From Saprospiraceae bacterium (GTDB taxonomy: Bacteria > Bacteroidota > Bacteroidia > Chitinophagales > Saprospiraceae): 61,272 nt of DNA. The position numbers were made by a program, and so were the translations under genes. Of this stretch, positions 31,779 through 41,612 are shown one piece after another. Where the stretch lies: the NCBI GenBank assembly GCA_013214355.1, contig JABSSL010000027.1, positions 1-61,272 on the forward strand. The letters run 5' to 3'. The notes under the pieces are model-generated. The model saw nothing but the letters and a program-made list of their open reading frames with translations. It made no database searches and had not been told where the DNA came from. The stretch's first letter is position 1, and each line of letters starts with the position of its first letter.

Positions 31779-34700
31779 ATGAACTTAAGTCGATTACTCA
31801 CTGTAATCGTGGGTTTGCTCTTTGTGAGTACACTTCACGCTCAAGTCACCACAGCGACGCTTACCGGCGTAGTTTTGGATGACAGTGGTACCCCCCTAAT
31901 CGGTGCCAACGTGGTGGCGATCCATGAACCTTCTGGTACACAGTATGGAACAACCACGAGGGAAGGGGGTCGTTATACCATTCCTAACCTTCGTGTTGGT
32001 GGTCCATACACTATCCAATCCAGCTACATTGGTTTTGACGGACAAAAGGAAGAGAATATCTTCTTGAGCTTGGCTCAGAAATTAAAGCTAGACTTCGGCA
32101 TGCAGTCTGGAGCAGTCGAATTATCGGGCGTAGAGATCATTGCTAAGTCCGATCCTATACTCAACAGTGAAAGAACTGGTGCAGAGACTAATATTGGTTC
32201 TCAGCAAATTACTCGTCTTCCTACCATTTCTCGATCCGCGTCTGATTATACGCGTCTGACTCCATCCGCTAGTGGGAACTCTTTCGGCGGTAGAAATGAT
32301 CAGTTTAACAACTTCAGTTTGGACGGATCAATTTTCAACAATCCATTCGGTTTGGATGCGGCCACACCGGGTGGCCAAACCAGTGCACAGCCCATTTCCC
32401 TGGATGCAATCGATCAGATTCAAGTTTCCTTGGCTCCCTACGATGTGACCCAAGCCGGTTTTACAGGTGCTGCGGTGAATGCGGTAACCAAGTCAGGTAC
32501 CAATGAATTCACGGGTACGGTCTTTGGCTTCTACCGCAACCAAGGATTGACAGGTTCCCGGGTAAGCGGCAATAAGATCTTTGTTCCAGATTTGACCCAG
32601 TTCCAAACTGGATTCAGTTTGGGTGGCCCGATCATCAAGGACAAACTCTTCTTCTTCGTTAACGCAGAAATTGAAAGAAGAGAAGACCTTGGATCTAACT
32701 TTATTGCTGCCGCAGCAGGACGTAGTGGTGAACAAGTTTCACGGGTAGAAGTGGCGGATTTGGAAGCAGTATCTAATGCGCTTCGCAATAGATTCGGGTA
32801 CGAAACAGGTGCCTATGAAGGCTACATTCACGATACCGATAACCAAAAGGGCATCTTCAAGTTGGACTGGAACGTAAACAAAAATCATACAGTGACAGCT
32901 ACTTACAACTTCCTGGACGCCTTGAAGCACAATAATGCGCACCCCTCGGCACTAGGTCGCCGGGGACCAGATGCTACCACACTGCAATTCCGAAACTCCG
33001 GCTACCAAATCAACAACAAGTTACAATCTGGTATCATTGAAGTGAAATCTATCTTTGGCAACCAAGCTTCTAACAAGTTCCAGGCTGGTTTCACCTCATT
33101 CCGCGACTCCCGAGATCCATTCTCCGAGCCCATTCCTGTAATCAATATCAACCGAGATGGTATTCGCTATATCGTAGCAGGTCATGAGCCTTTCTCCATC
33201 CATAATCGATTAGATCAGGATGTATTTCAAGTCACAAATAATTTCAACATCTACGCTGGTAGCCATACGATCACAATTGGTTCTAGCCTGGAACGCTTCA
33301 ACTTCAATAATTCATTCAACCTCGGGGTGTATGATCCTTTCACCTACGGCGGTGGTTCTTTTGGACCTGGTTTCCCAAGCGTACAAGCTTTTGTAGATAG
33401 TGTTTCAACGGGTGCCTTTGACGATGAGTTTGCCTTCGCTGAAAATGTATTCAAAACCAATGGAGGAGATGATGGAGTTGAAGGAGAAGGTTGGGCGTTA
33501 GCTGAGACCAATCTGGGTCAATGGGCTTTCTACTTGCAAGATGAATGGGCAGTTTCTGATAACTTCAATCTAACTTACGGCTTGCGTTTTGACGTGCCAT
33601 TATACTTTGATACAGAAACTAAGATCCAAGAAGTTATTGACCGCAACTGCTGCCACGTTCCTGGCTTAACGTGGAGTGATGAGGATGGTAACAATATTAT
33701 TTTCGATCATACCCAACTACCCGATCAGAAGGTATTGATTTCGCCTCGAGTAGGTTTTAATTGGGATGTGAAAGGAGATAACTCACAGCGACTACGTGGC
33801 GGATCAGGTCTATTCACTGGTCGTTTTCCATTTGTATGGATCGGCAACCATGTGGCCAATCCCAACATCTTCTTCTATAATGTTACTCGTCCTGACTTCC
33901 AGTTTCCACAGGTATGGAGAACGAATTTAGGATACGATCAAAGCTTCAAAGGTGGTTGGACCCTTTCCGCGGACTTCATCTACACTGAGGATGTGAATGC
34001 TATGATGGTACGTAACTACGGTTTACGTCCGCCGACAGCTAGACTACAAGGTGTGGACTCCCGTCTAATCTACGGGCCAAATGACAGAGTGGAAAATGGC
34101 AACAATGCCTATGTATTCACCAATACGAACGTCGGCCGGTCCACCAATATCAGTTTGCAATTGCAGCGCCAGTGGTCGAATGGGCTCTTCACTAGCATTG
34201 GCTATAACTTCCTGGACGCACAGGACGCCAGTTCTATTGAGGCGGAGATTTCTAGTGATGCTTATGACAGAAACCCAGCGATTGGTCATGTGAATGAGGC
34301 CGTGTTGGCTCCTTCTCTATACGGAAATCGTCATAGAGTAATCGGTTCTGCTCACAAACAGTGGGTATATGGACCTTGGGCTACAACTTTTGGTTTAGTA
34401 TTTGAATATGCACAAGGCAACCGTTTCTCCTACACTTATTCCGGAGATATAAACGGAGATGGATCTGGTCTTAATGACTTGTTGTATATCCCAACTTCTG
34501 GAGAAATTGGACAAATGCAGTTCTCTGGGGATGCTGCTCAGCAGACCGCTCAAAGAACTGCATTCGAAGCTTTCATTCAGCAGGATGATTATTTGAGTGA
34601 CAACCGAGGTTCTTACGTCGAGAAGTATGGTATCCTTAGCCCATGGTTCTCCACTTGGGATCTCCGGATATTACAAGATTACAGCTTTGCCTCCGGCGAT

Positions 34701-34928
34701 AAAACACAGACCATCCAATTGAGTATTGACATTTTGAACTTTGGAAACCTGATCAGCAGTAACTGGGGTGTTCGTCAGTTCGTTACCAACACACAGCCAG
34801 TAGGGGTAAGTGTGGCCGATGGCGTTCCTACTTACAGCTTCGACACGAGTTTACAAAACACATTTGTGGATGATTTCAGCTTGCTATCTCGTTGGCAGTT
34901 GCAATTTGGTCTACGATACATCTTCTAG
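31779..34928 (+). CDS. Oar-like TonB-dependent outer-membrane receptor
   Basis: This 1049-aa protein has a signal peptide (SRLLTVIVGLLFVSTLHAQ), then a carboxypeptidase regulatory-like domain (~24-110: ATLTGVVLDDSGTPLIGANVVAIHEPSG). A plug domain follows (~125-240, GGRNDQFNNFSLDGS, SLAPYDVTQAGFTGAAVNAVTKSGTNEFTG), and then a long beta-barrel ending in an aromatic LQFGLRYIF. This is the Oar family layout: TonB-linked uptake or adhesion/protein transport across the outer membrane. The ligand is unknown. A long leader and a separate terminator mark it as a single-gene unit. Confidence 0.93.
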   Translation: MNLSRLLTVIVGLLFVSTLHAQVTTATLTGVVLDDSGTPLIGANVVAIHEPSGTQYGTTTREGGRYTIPNLRVGGPYTIQSSYIGFDGQKEENIFLSLAQKLKLDFGMQSGAVELSGVEIIAKSDPILNSERTGAETNIGSQQITRLPTISRSASDYTRLTPSASGNSFGGRNDQFNNFSLDGSIFNNPFGLDAATPGGQTSAQPISLDAIDQIQVSLAPYDVTQAGFTGAAVNAVTKSGTNEFTGTVFGFYRNQGLTGSRVSGNKIFVPDLTQFQTGFSLGGPIIKDKLFFFVNAEIERREDLGSNFIAAAAGRSGEQVSRVEVADLEAVSNALRNRFGYETGAYEGYIHDTDNQKGIFKLDWNVNKNHTVTATYNFLDALKHNNAHPSALGRRGPDATTLQFRNSGYQINNKLQSGIIEVKSIFGNQASNKFQAGFTSFRDSRDPFSEPIPVININRDGIRYIVAGHEPFSIHNRLDQDVFQVTNNFNIYAGSHTITIGSSLERFNFNNSFNLGVYDPFTYGGGSFGPGFPSVQAFVDSVSTGAFDDEFAFAENVFKTNGGDDGVEGEGWALAETNLGQWAFYLQDEWAVSDNFNLTYGLRFDVPLYFDTETKIQEVIDRNCCHVPGLTWSDEDGNNIIFDHTQLPDQKVLISPRVGFNWDVKGDNSQRLRGGSGLFTGRFPFVWIGNHVANPNIFFYNVTRPDFQFPQVWRTNLGYDQSFKGGWTLSADFIYTEDVNAMMVRNYGLRPPTARLQGVDSRLIYGPNDRVENGNNAYVFTNTNVGRSTNISLQLQRQWSNGLFTSIGYNFLDAQDASSIEAEISSDAYDRNPAIGHVNEAVLAPSLYGNRHRVIGSAHKQWVYGPWATTFGLVFEYAQGNRFSYTYSGDINGDGSGLNDLLYIPTSGEIGQMQFSGDAAQQTAQRTAFEAFIQQDDYLSDNRGSYVEKYGILSPWFSTWDLRILQDYSFASGDKTQTIQLSIDILNFGNLISSNWGVRQFVTNTQPVGVSVADGVPTYSFDTSLQNTFVDDFSLLSRWQLQFGLRYIF

Positions 34929-34955
34929 TTTCGTCGAACTAAACTGAACTTTTTC

Positions 34956-35000
34956 AAAGGCGTAGAGTTGATAATTTATAGAAGCTCTGCGCCTTTTTTT
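34956..35000 (+). terminator. Rho-independent terminator after Oar-like gene
   Basis: AAAGGCGTAGAG (34956-34967) pairs with CTCTGCGCCTTT (34985-34996) with one G-T wobble, and is followed by a T-run. Confidence 0.8.
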
Positions 35001-35035
35001 GGGCAATCTATTGTTGGTGAGAAAAAAATCATGCT

Positions 35036-35470
35036 ATGCGTTCATTCCTGGTCATTTTCTTCCTCATATTTTCTTATTCTACAAGTATGGCCCAATCCCT
35101 TAAACAGCACCAATGGAAAGATCGCATCATACTCATCTTTGCAGAAAGTACAGCGCATCCTCTTTATCAAGAGCAGCAAAAGCTGCTGCAATCAAACGAG
35201 ATAGAACTTAAAGATCGGGATCTTGTAGTTTACCGGTTATTCAAGCAGAAGGCCATTGAACCGGGAGGAGAGGTAATGACACGCAAGTGGGCGGATCAAG
35301 TTACCAAGAAATATAATCGAGCTAAAAAACCATTCTTTTTCGTCTTGCTCGGGAAAGATGGAGGCATGAAGTTGCTTAGTGATGAGGTAGTGGCCATGCA
35401 ACAACTCTTTGGATTAATCGACAGCATGCCCATGAGAAGAGCAGAAATGAAGGAGAAAGGGAATAAATGA
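35036..35470 (+). CDS. DUF4174 domain-containing secreted protein
   Basis: This 144-aa protein has a signal peptide (RSFLVIFFLIFSYSTSMAQ). A thioredoxin-like DUF4174 domain follows: HQWKDRIILIFAESTAHPLYQEQQKLL, RDLVVYRLF, and FFFVLLGKDGGMKLLSDEVVAMQQLFGLIDSMPMR. The redox cysteines are absent, as is usual in this family. It follows the Oar-like gene after its terminator. The role is not known; members are found in Bacteroidota and Proteobacteria. Confidence 0.85.
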   Translation: MRSFLVIFFLIFSYSTSMAQSLKQHQWKDRIILIFAESTAHPLYQEQQKLLQSNEIELKDRDLVVYRLFKQKAIEPGGEVMTRKWADQVTKKYNRAKKPFFFVLLGKDGGMKLLSDEVVAMQQLFGLIDSMPMRRAEMKEKGNK

Positions 35471-35538
35471 AAAGGAAAAAGGAAACCTTAACAGCTTCCT
35501 TTCCCCCTTTCGCACTAAACTTTAGCCACTATTAGTTC

Positions 35539-35751
35539 TTATGCTCGTTTGGATTTTTTCTTAAGCTTGGCAATTTTTGCCGTCTTCTTACCCTTAGGCT
35601 TTTTAGCAACTTTCGCCTTGGCCTTCGCTTTGCTCTTCTTGGCTGCTGCTTTAGCCTCTTGCTTTTTGGCTTTCTTTAATTCACTTTTCAAGCCTGATAC
35701 CTTACTCTGCATCTTCTTGATGCTCTTTTTCAACTTCGAAACTCTGCTCAT
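35539..35751 (-). CDS. Lysine-rich histone H1-like protein
   Basis: This 70-aa protein is almost entirely Lys, Ala and Ser, with an initial predicted coiled helix (MSRVSKLKKSIKKMQSKVSG) and a tail of AKKSKAKAKAKVAKKPKGKK-type repeats. This composition matches the bacterial H1-like/Hc1-type DNA-binding proteins that compact the nucleoid. The basic pattern could also suit RNA or ribosome binding. It is a stand-alone gene. Confidence 0.75.
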   Translation of the reverse strand: MSRVSKLKKSIKKMQSKVSGLKSELKKAKKQEAKAAAKKSKAKAKAKVAKKPKGKKTAKIAKLKKKSKRA

Positions 35752-35810
35752 AGCACGGAGAGATTAATGTTTAGTTAATAATAAGTTTACACAAACTTAA
35801 CACACCCTAA

Positions 35811-35875
35811 ATAAAAAAACCGGATTTCAATGTTAAGTTTTCACTTTTGGGGTAAAACTTAACATTGGAATCCGG
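35811..35875 (-). terminator. Strong terminator for the cupin gene (minus strand)
   Basis: A 22-bp stem (CCGGATTTCAATGTTAAG... at 35820-35841 with 35854-35875, one G-T wobble) and 12-nt loop are followed, on the minus strand, by TTTTTTTATTT (35811-35819). It ends transcripts from the cupin gene before the histone-like gene. Confidence 0.8.
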
Positions 35876-36028
35876 GGCAATTTATCGACCCAAGACACAA
35901 CAACCCCGCAAACCGCTAATTATCAACCAGTTGCTAACTCCTCTAATTAGCACTCTAGGCATGAAGTATAGTATTTAGACTCCATGCCATAGATCATTAC
36001 CCAGTTTTTTCAAAAATGTCAAAGCGAG

Positions 36029-36418
36029 CTAGCGCAGACTATTCCAAGGCGGCTGGTCATACACCTCCACTAATTCATATCCTTCCTCTCCTATCGATGG
36101 ACTTAAGATGGCCAAGACCTTGGCGTCGGTGGTACCGACATTAAAGGAGGCGTGAACACCATCGGCGGGGATGAAGACACTGTCGCCTGGCTGGAGCATA
36201 CGCTTCTCCTCTCCTACCCATTGTTCAATCTCTCCTTCGATAACATAAATCACTTCTTCTTGTTGGGGGTGCTTGTGGAAGTTGTGGCCATTCCCTGGAG
36301 TAATGTTAACCTCAATAACCACTAGTTTATCAGCCTTTGTTTTTTGTGGGCCGCTTAGGCGAAAAAGGGTTCCCCAGTCTAGGACCTCTTCTTGGCGTTC
36401 TTTGTCTGTGATGAACAT
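36029..36418 (-). CDS. Cupin-domain protein
   Basis: This 129-aa protein has the conserved cupin motifs. Motif 1 is GNGHNFHKHPQQEEVIYVIEGEIEQWVGEE, with three metal-ligand-like histidines and a Glu. Motif 2 is MLQPGDSVFIPADGVHASFNVG. A metal-dependent or sugar-binding function is possible; the exact reaction cannot be predicted. A MITE-like element follows on its promoter side (36440-36647). Confidence 0.86.
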   Translation of the reverse strand: MFITDKERQEEVLDWGTLFRLSGPQKTKADKLVVIEVNITPGNGHNFHKHPQQEEVIYVIEGEIEQWVGEEKRMLQPGDSVFIPADGVHASFNVGTTDAKVLAILSPSIGEEGYELVEVYDQPPWNSLR

Positions 36419-36439
36419 GTTTGTACTGCTTTATAAATG

Positions 36440-36647
36440 GAAGTTGTTTAAAAATGTCTCACTGGCCGTGATGTAGCTCTTTTTGGCTCACTATTCGGTT
36501 TCCTGCCGGCCGAGCAGGCGGGTTTATCGCCACGTAGCGCTGCTATGTAGCCTGCCTGGCTGTCGCCAACAGACAGGCTCAAAAAAAGCCTCAATTGAGT
36601 CAAAAATCTTCTCCATTTCGACTCAGCGGACATTCTTAAACAACTTC
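36440..36647. mobile_element. MITE-like element with 19-bp terminal inverted repeats
   Basis: A 208-bp segment has ends GAAGTTGTTTAAAAATGTC (36440-36458) and, inverted, GAAGTTGTTTAAGAATGTC (36629-36647), one mismatch apart. ATG flanks both sides as a possible 3-bp target duplication. Inside are CTTTTTGGCT (36479-36488), the palindrome GTAGCGCTGCTATGTAG and GCCTCAATTGAG. These blocks also occur at 20963-21030. There is no coding capacity, so it would need a transposase in trans. Confidence 0.65.
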
Positions 36648-36682
36648 ATGGAATGAGAAGATTCTATTGTTGAATTCTCCTT

Positions 36683-39600
36683 TTAGTCGTCCGTAGCGGA
36701 AGACACTGGTACCTGACTCTCCGTCCTCAAATAAGCTACTAGATCTAGAACATCCTGATCAGAAAGGGTCTGCAACAATCCCTCTGGCATTAGTGAAACA
36801 TTACTCACTTCTCGCGATTGGATATTACTAAGGTTGATCTTTACGGGATCTTGCCCGACCACTCGTAAGATTAGTTGCCGATCATTCTCAGCAATGACAT
36901 TCCCCATGTAAGTGCGTCCATCCCGAGTAGTTAAAACCACCATTTTATAGTCATCCTGAATTTCTTCATTGGGGTAAATCATATTACTCAAGAGGTAAGC
37001 CAGATTGGAGCGATTGGAACCCGTTAAATCTGGTCCGATTTCTCCCCCTTCCTCATACATTTTATGACAAGCCCCACAGGTGGTATTGAAAAGTAAACGG
37101 CCATGGCTAGGGTCGGCTGCTGCAATCGATTCATTGGTCAATAAGGTCTGATAGCGCTGATAACTAGCCTCCTTATTGCCCTCTACTTGATCAATCGGGC
37201 CCCATACCTCCACAAAACCATTGCCTACCACGCGCCGCAGTTGACGAGCGGCATATGCAGGAATATCGCTGTTGGCAATCGTTTCGCGCTTTAGCGCCTC
37301 CGTCAGTAATTGGCCGTAGAGACTTCGAGCAGACAAGGATTGGATAGCTAATTGCTGATCAGCCGTATTGAAATCAGGGTATCTTTCAAGCAAGAGTTTT
37401 CCTAATTCCGCTTCTTCAAAATGGGCTATCGCCTTAATAGTCTCTGCTCGTAGGGCTGGATCCTCGAGTAAATTCGGAAGGATAGCTCGTAGAGGGTCCC
37501 ACTGTTCTTCCGCTAGCGCCTGCAGGGCTTCCAGGTGCTGTGCGGTAGCTGCTGACTTATCTTGCAAGCGAGCCATATACTGCTGCGCGGCTTCCGCATT
37601 GCCAAAGCGCTGGGCAATGGCCAGGGCGTGAGGAGCTAAGCGTTTGTTTCTCTTGAGTTTTTTGTACACTTTTTCCCAATTGTCTGGTGGAGTGAGTGAG
37701 GATTGACCTTCCAGCGCAGCTCGCAGGCCAGTCAAAAGGTGCTCCTGTGCGGGGCTTTTTTGCGACAGATGAGCAATTACTTGATCCATGGCCCCAGCAT
37801 CGACTACCCGGCGAGCAATACATTCAGCCACGAAAGGGATTTTACTTTGTTGGGCGAGTTGGAGGGCGCGCTGTGGGTTCTCTGCTACCAATGCCTCAAT
37901 ACCATACCAGATCATTTTTGGAATATTATGATCTGCTGCGTCCACGGTCTGCTGCGTCAGTGCTTCGGCGATGGACCAGCGATCGTCAAACTCCATGCGT
38001 TGCAAAGCAGCGGCCAAGTATAGCCTGACAACAGGAGATGGATCTTCCTTGGCCATCTTTTCAAAGAAAACAAAGGCCTCCAAGGGAGGGGAATTGTCTT
38101 CACAAAGCATTTGGATACTCCAGGCCCTGATATACTCATCTCTATCTTGTGTCATTCCCCAAATCTGCCACTCCTCGAGCGCTTGCATCAGGTGCAAGGC
38201 CCACAGGGCTTTGAGTCGATGATCTTGATTTGTGCTGTCCAAGAGGATGGATCTTGCCTTTTTAACAGCCTTGGTATCTATAGCTTGTTTTGCAGCACGC
38301 CCTTGTAAAATCACGCGCGCTCGTCGAGCATGCCAGTCACTAGGGCTAGTTTGCAGCTCCACCAGGGCTACATCCGATAAGGCTCCTAAATCACCATATC
38401 TACCTTCCCAGTCCTCAGCCTGGGATTCCTCGGGGCTAAGTCGAAAGATTCTTCCCGTCTCTTTGTTGACCACCTCTTTACCACAGATGTCTGCATCATG
38501 CCAATCCAATACATATAGCGCCCCCTCAGGTCCAATTTCAAGACTAAAACCGATCCACTGCGCATTATTGGCCTGTAGGATTGCTTCTCCATCAGAAGCA
38601 ATGAAACCAGAGCCCTTTGGCACCAAAATATCAGATAAAATAGCATGTTCATGGATATTGGCCATGTATATTAATCCTTCTTGATCATCAGGAAAGGCAT
38701 CCGACTGATAAACCCTAGCCCCACCATGCGCCGAACGATGACGGTGATCGACTATGGTACGAATATCGCTATAGACGTAAGGGTTAAAATGCTTCCCTCC
38801 TTGTCGATGGTAGATGCCTCCAGGAATAACATGGAAGAGATGGGGTATTACACAAGCAGTAATGAAAAGTTGCCCTTTCGCATCATAATCAATTCCCCAG
38901 GGGTTGCTGAAGCCATGTGCTACCACTTCAAAGCGGTCCTTTACAGGATGATAACGCCATACACCCCCATTGATATCCACGCCCTCGGCTTGTAGTAAAT
39001 CTTCTGGGAAGGGATCCTTGTGTTTATACAGTTTACCCTTCCCCTCGGGTTTTCGAATCTTTGAAGAGGTGGCGAAACCTTCTAAACCATAAAGCCATCC
39101 ATCAGGACCCCAATGCAAACTATTAATCGTTTCATGTCGATCTCGGATCCCCCATCCAGTTAACCGCACTTCAATATCTTCCATATCCGCTCGATCATCA
39201 CCATCCTTATCCGGTACGAAGAGTAAATTCGGAGGGGCGCCCAGGAATAGTCCATCAAAGCCCACCGCTATACCTGCTGGGAAAGGAATCCCTTCTAGAA
39301 ATACTTTGCGGCTATCCGCCTTCCCATCTCGATCTGTGTCTTCCAAAATTACAATTCTGCTATCTCCAGAATTTGAAAATCCATGCCCCCTCGACTCATA
39401 ATCTCGGTTCTCGGCCACCCATAAGCGGCCCTTATCATCCCAGCAAAAGGCCATGGGCTGAGTGATCATCGGTTCAGCGGCCCAGGCATCTACTTGATAG
39501 CCGGATTTGACACTCATAGCAGCTACAGCCTCTTCCGGTTCCAAGAATCGAGCATCATGACCTTCTTCTTGCGCTAAGCCCCAAAGCGAGGCGGTAGCGT

Positions 39601-40543
39601 AGGTAGCTTCTTTACCACTATAATTACTCCAATGACTAGTTAACTCTAGATTGTTCAACTTGCCAGTATAGACCTGTAATTGATGCCGAATCACCTCTAT
39701 GGTACCCTTAGGAATCGTCCAGTCGCCCAAACGGGCCCGTACCGGTCCCACTCCCAGCTGGCCGTCAACGCGCCAGGGCAAGGGGAAGTCTTTATTATCC
39801 GGATGATCAAAAATGGCAATATGGGCCAGATCCTCTCTCCCTGCTACTTGCATGCCAACATCCACCCACATGGCTCGCTGCCCTTCTGCTTTCTCATTAC
39901 GTTGTCTCGCGGCATTGATTACCTCTCCATTGATCCCTTCCTTCCAAGGCATCCTTAGAAATAGACCACCATAGTCATATTCCCCAATGGTTACATCTAC
40001 AAGACCTTCTCCTCTCCATTCCAGGTTCAGGATATAACGCTGCTCAATCTCTTCCATAGTCCATATCTGCGTTTCCGCTAGAATGGGATCGCCTTCCTCA
40101 TTCAGGAGATGATACTGAGTCTGCCATTTCACTTTGGTTCCTGCACTATCGATGACAGAAAGTCCAGTTCGCCTCCAATAAGTCTCCTCCGGATGATGGA
40201 AATAATCCCTGCCGTTCACGCGGGTAAATCCCCAATACAAGCCCGTTTGATGCTTATGATGGCCAGGGCTATATTCTGTCAATTCCCCTTTGCCATCTGG
40301 AGCCATGATTGGGTGTAGGTAGGGCCGAAAGTTGGGGCGAGCATGTTGTGTGACAAGGGCTGTCTTCTCTCCTTTCCGAAAGATAGATATGGTGTGATCC
40401 GCTGGATTTTGAACAGCAATCAAGGGTGTAGCCATGACAACTTCCAGTTCCGCTGCTGGTTTATCAGCTCTTTGACAGGAGGAAAAAATCAGGAGTAGGA
40501 CAGTGAAGTAGAGACAGGCCACAGATTGTTGTCGGCTTAGCAT
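36683..40543 (-). CDS. Lipoprotein: PmoA-like / membrane-bound dehydrogenase / HEAT / cytochrome c fusion
   Basis: This is a 1286-aa multidomain lipoprotein (lipobox LLLIFSSC). The N-terminal third (~30-330) resembles the PmoA/DUF6807 family (HKHQTGLYWGFTRVNGRDYFHHP, TIGEYDYGGLFLRMPW). Next is a PVC-type membrane-bound dehydrogenase beta-propeller (~345-700: MAFCWDDKGRLWVAENRDYE, LHWGPDGWLYGLEGF). HEAT-like repeats cover ~730-1090. A C-terminal heme c domain (~1140-1280) has CGACH and the TSLMPEGLLQTL-type region with its Met. It probably acts as a periplasmic, electron-transferring dehydrogenase of carbohydrate or similar compounds. Confidence 0.85.
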   Translation of the reverse strand: MLSRQQSVACLYFTVLLLIFSSCQRADKPAAELEVVMATPLIAVQNPADHTISIFRKGEKTALVTQHARPNFRPYLHPIMAPDGKGELTEYSPGHHKHQTGLYWGFTRVNGRDYFHHPEETYWRRTGLSVIDSAGTKVKWQTQYHLLNEEGDPILAETQIWTMEEIEQRYILNLEWRGEGLVDVTIGEYDYGGLFLRMPWKEGINGEVINAARQRNEKAEGQRAMWVDVGMQVAGREDLAHIAIFDHPDNKDFPLPWRVDGQLGVGPVRARLGDWTIPKGTIEVIRHQLQVYTGKLNNLELTSHWSNYSGKEATYATASLWGLAQEEGHDARFLEPEEAVAAMSVKSGYQVDAWAAEPMITQPMAFCWDDKGRLWVAENRDYESRGHGFSNSGDSRIVILEDTDRDGKADSRKVFLEGIPFPAGIAVGFDGLFLGAPPNLLFVPDKDGDDRADMEDIEVRLTGWGIRDRHETINSLHWGPDGWLYGLEGFATSSKIRKPEGKGKLYKHKDPFPEDLLQAEGVDINGGVWRYHPVKDRFEVVAHGFSNPWGIDYDAKGQLFITACVIPHLFHVIPGGIYHRQGGKHFNPYVYSDIRTIVDHRHRSAHGGARVYQSDAFPDDQEGLIYMANIHEHAILSDILVPKGSGFIASDGEAILQANNAQWIGFSLEIGPEGALYVLDWHDADICGKEVVNKETGRIFRLSPEESQAEDWEGRYGDLGALSDVALVELQTSPSDWHARRARVILQGRAAKQAIDTKAVKKARSILLDSTNQDHRLKALWALHLMQALEEWQIWGMTQDRDEYIRAWSIQMLCEDNSPPLEAFVFFEKMAKEDPSPVVRLYLAAALQRMEFDDRWSIAEALTQQTVDAADHNIPKMIWYGIEALVAENPQRALQLAQQSKIPFVAECIARRVVDAGAMDQVIAHLSQKSPAQEHLLTGLRAALEGQSSLTPPDNWEKVYKKLKRNKRLAPHALAIAQRFGNAEAAQQYMARLQDKSAATAQHLEALQALAEEQWDPLRAILPNLLEDPALRAETIKAIAHFEEAELGKLLLERYPDFNTADQQLAIQSLSARSLYGQLLTEALKRETIANSDIPAYAARQLRRVVGNGFVEVWGPIDQVEGNKEASYQRYQTLLTNESIAAADPSHGRLLFNTTCGACHKMYEEGGEIGPDLTGSNRSNLAYLLSNMIYPNEEIQDDYKMVVLTTRDGRTYMGNVIAENDRQLILRVVGQDPVKINLSNIQSREVSNVSLMPEGLLQTLSDQDVLDLVAYLRTESQVPVSSATDD

Positions 40544-40797
40544 TTCGTCTAGTTTTGATGGCTCTTAGATAAAGCTTGCATTCAATGACGCCCAAACATG
40601 AAATTCAAGACCTTACTAACTGTATTCACCAGTAGTGCCTAATCATTTCCTAATAAGATTGTCCCCAAGATTTACCTAAGAAGGATTTTGATGAAGGATA
40701 TCTAGGTTTATGAATATAGGGAAAAGTCTAGAGAATACTTCGGCTTCCTCTAAAACTAAGCATACCATTGATGGGTAGAGGTGTAGCTTTGGGTAGA

Positions 40798-41397
40798 TCA
40801 GCTTTCAACTCCTTTCCGTTTAAGTAGTAGCTGTGTTTCAATCACGTCCTCAAGAAAAGGTCTGCATTTACGGTAATTGAGATGGTGTAAAATGAAGAAG
40901 GATATGTCGTGGATTAACAAGTAAACGCCTTGTAGCAAAATGGCATATCCAAAGCCTAACCATAAGCCCGGAAACTCTTCTGCAATCCAGGTGGACATAA
41001 ATAGTCCGACCATACAATAGCTAATGTCAAGGCCAATGTTTAAGGCCAACATCTTCTCCACGTGCTGTTGGATTTGAAAGCGCCTATAAACGTTTCCCTT
41101 CCTAAACCGTCGATGATAGATATGATCGTATAATTTGAAGACAATCCAGAGATTGATAAGGGCCCAGCTGATGTTCATGGTAGCAAAATACCAGAGCCAA
41201 CCACTACTCCAGAGGAGCATCGGCACACCAATGATCAAATGAAGGAAGCACCACCAAGCCAATACCGCCAAATGCTTATTGAGTATCATCAGAAAACGTG
41301 CATCAAAATCTCGAACTTCATCGACTATTTCTTCGATGGGCAAATCAACAATCAGTTTTTCCCAAAAGAACCGAAACGGCACGATTTTCATGGTCAA
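40798..41397 (-). CDS. Four-helix membrane protein of unknown function (DUF6992-like)
   Basis: This 199-aa protein has about four transmembrane helices: HLAVLAWWCFLHLIIGVPMLLW, YFATMNISWALINLWIVF, ISYCMVGLFMSTWIAEEF and WLGFGYAILLQGVYLLIHDISFFIL. Short polar loops join them, and the C-terminus is charged. The layout is like the DUF6992 family known from Bacteroidota, but I am not certain of the assignment. It is monocistronic, convergent with nothing, and separated from the cytochrome genes by a divergent promoter region. Confidence 0.7.
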   Translation of the reverse strand: MTMKIVPFRFFWEKLIVDLPIEEIVDEVRDFDARFLMILNKHLAVLAWWCFLHLIIGVPMLLWSSGWLWYFATMNISWALINLWIVFKLYDHIYHRRFRKGNVYRRFQIQQHVEKMLALNIGLDISYCMVGLFMSTWIAEEFPGLWLGFGYAILLQGVYLLIHDISFFILHHLNYRKCRPFLEDVIETQLLLKRKGVES

Positions 41398-41612
41398 TTT
41401 TTCCTACAAACTGCAAAAGTCATCTCTTTTTGGCAATGATTTTCCTCAGTTGCCAATGGTTCCAACATCCTTGCAAAACCATGACACTTAAAGCCTTGAC
41501 CTCGAGCATTTTTCTTTGTAAATTATAACAAAATGAAGTCAGCTATAGCCCTGATATTCAAACAATAAAGTAGTCTTCTGGAGCAAGGTTTTCATCACTA
41601 AAACTCCATCAT

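Noticed and set aside
36448-36633. 61-aa minus-strand frame inside the MITE-like element
   Set aside because: It follows the inverted-repeat structure and has no protein-like features; the element is non-coding.
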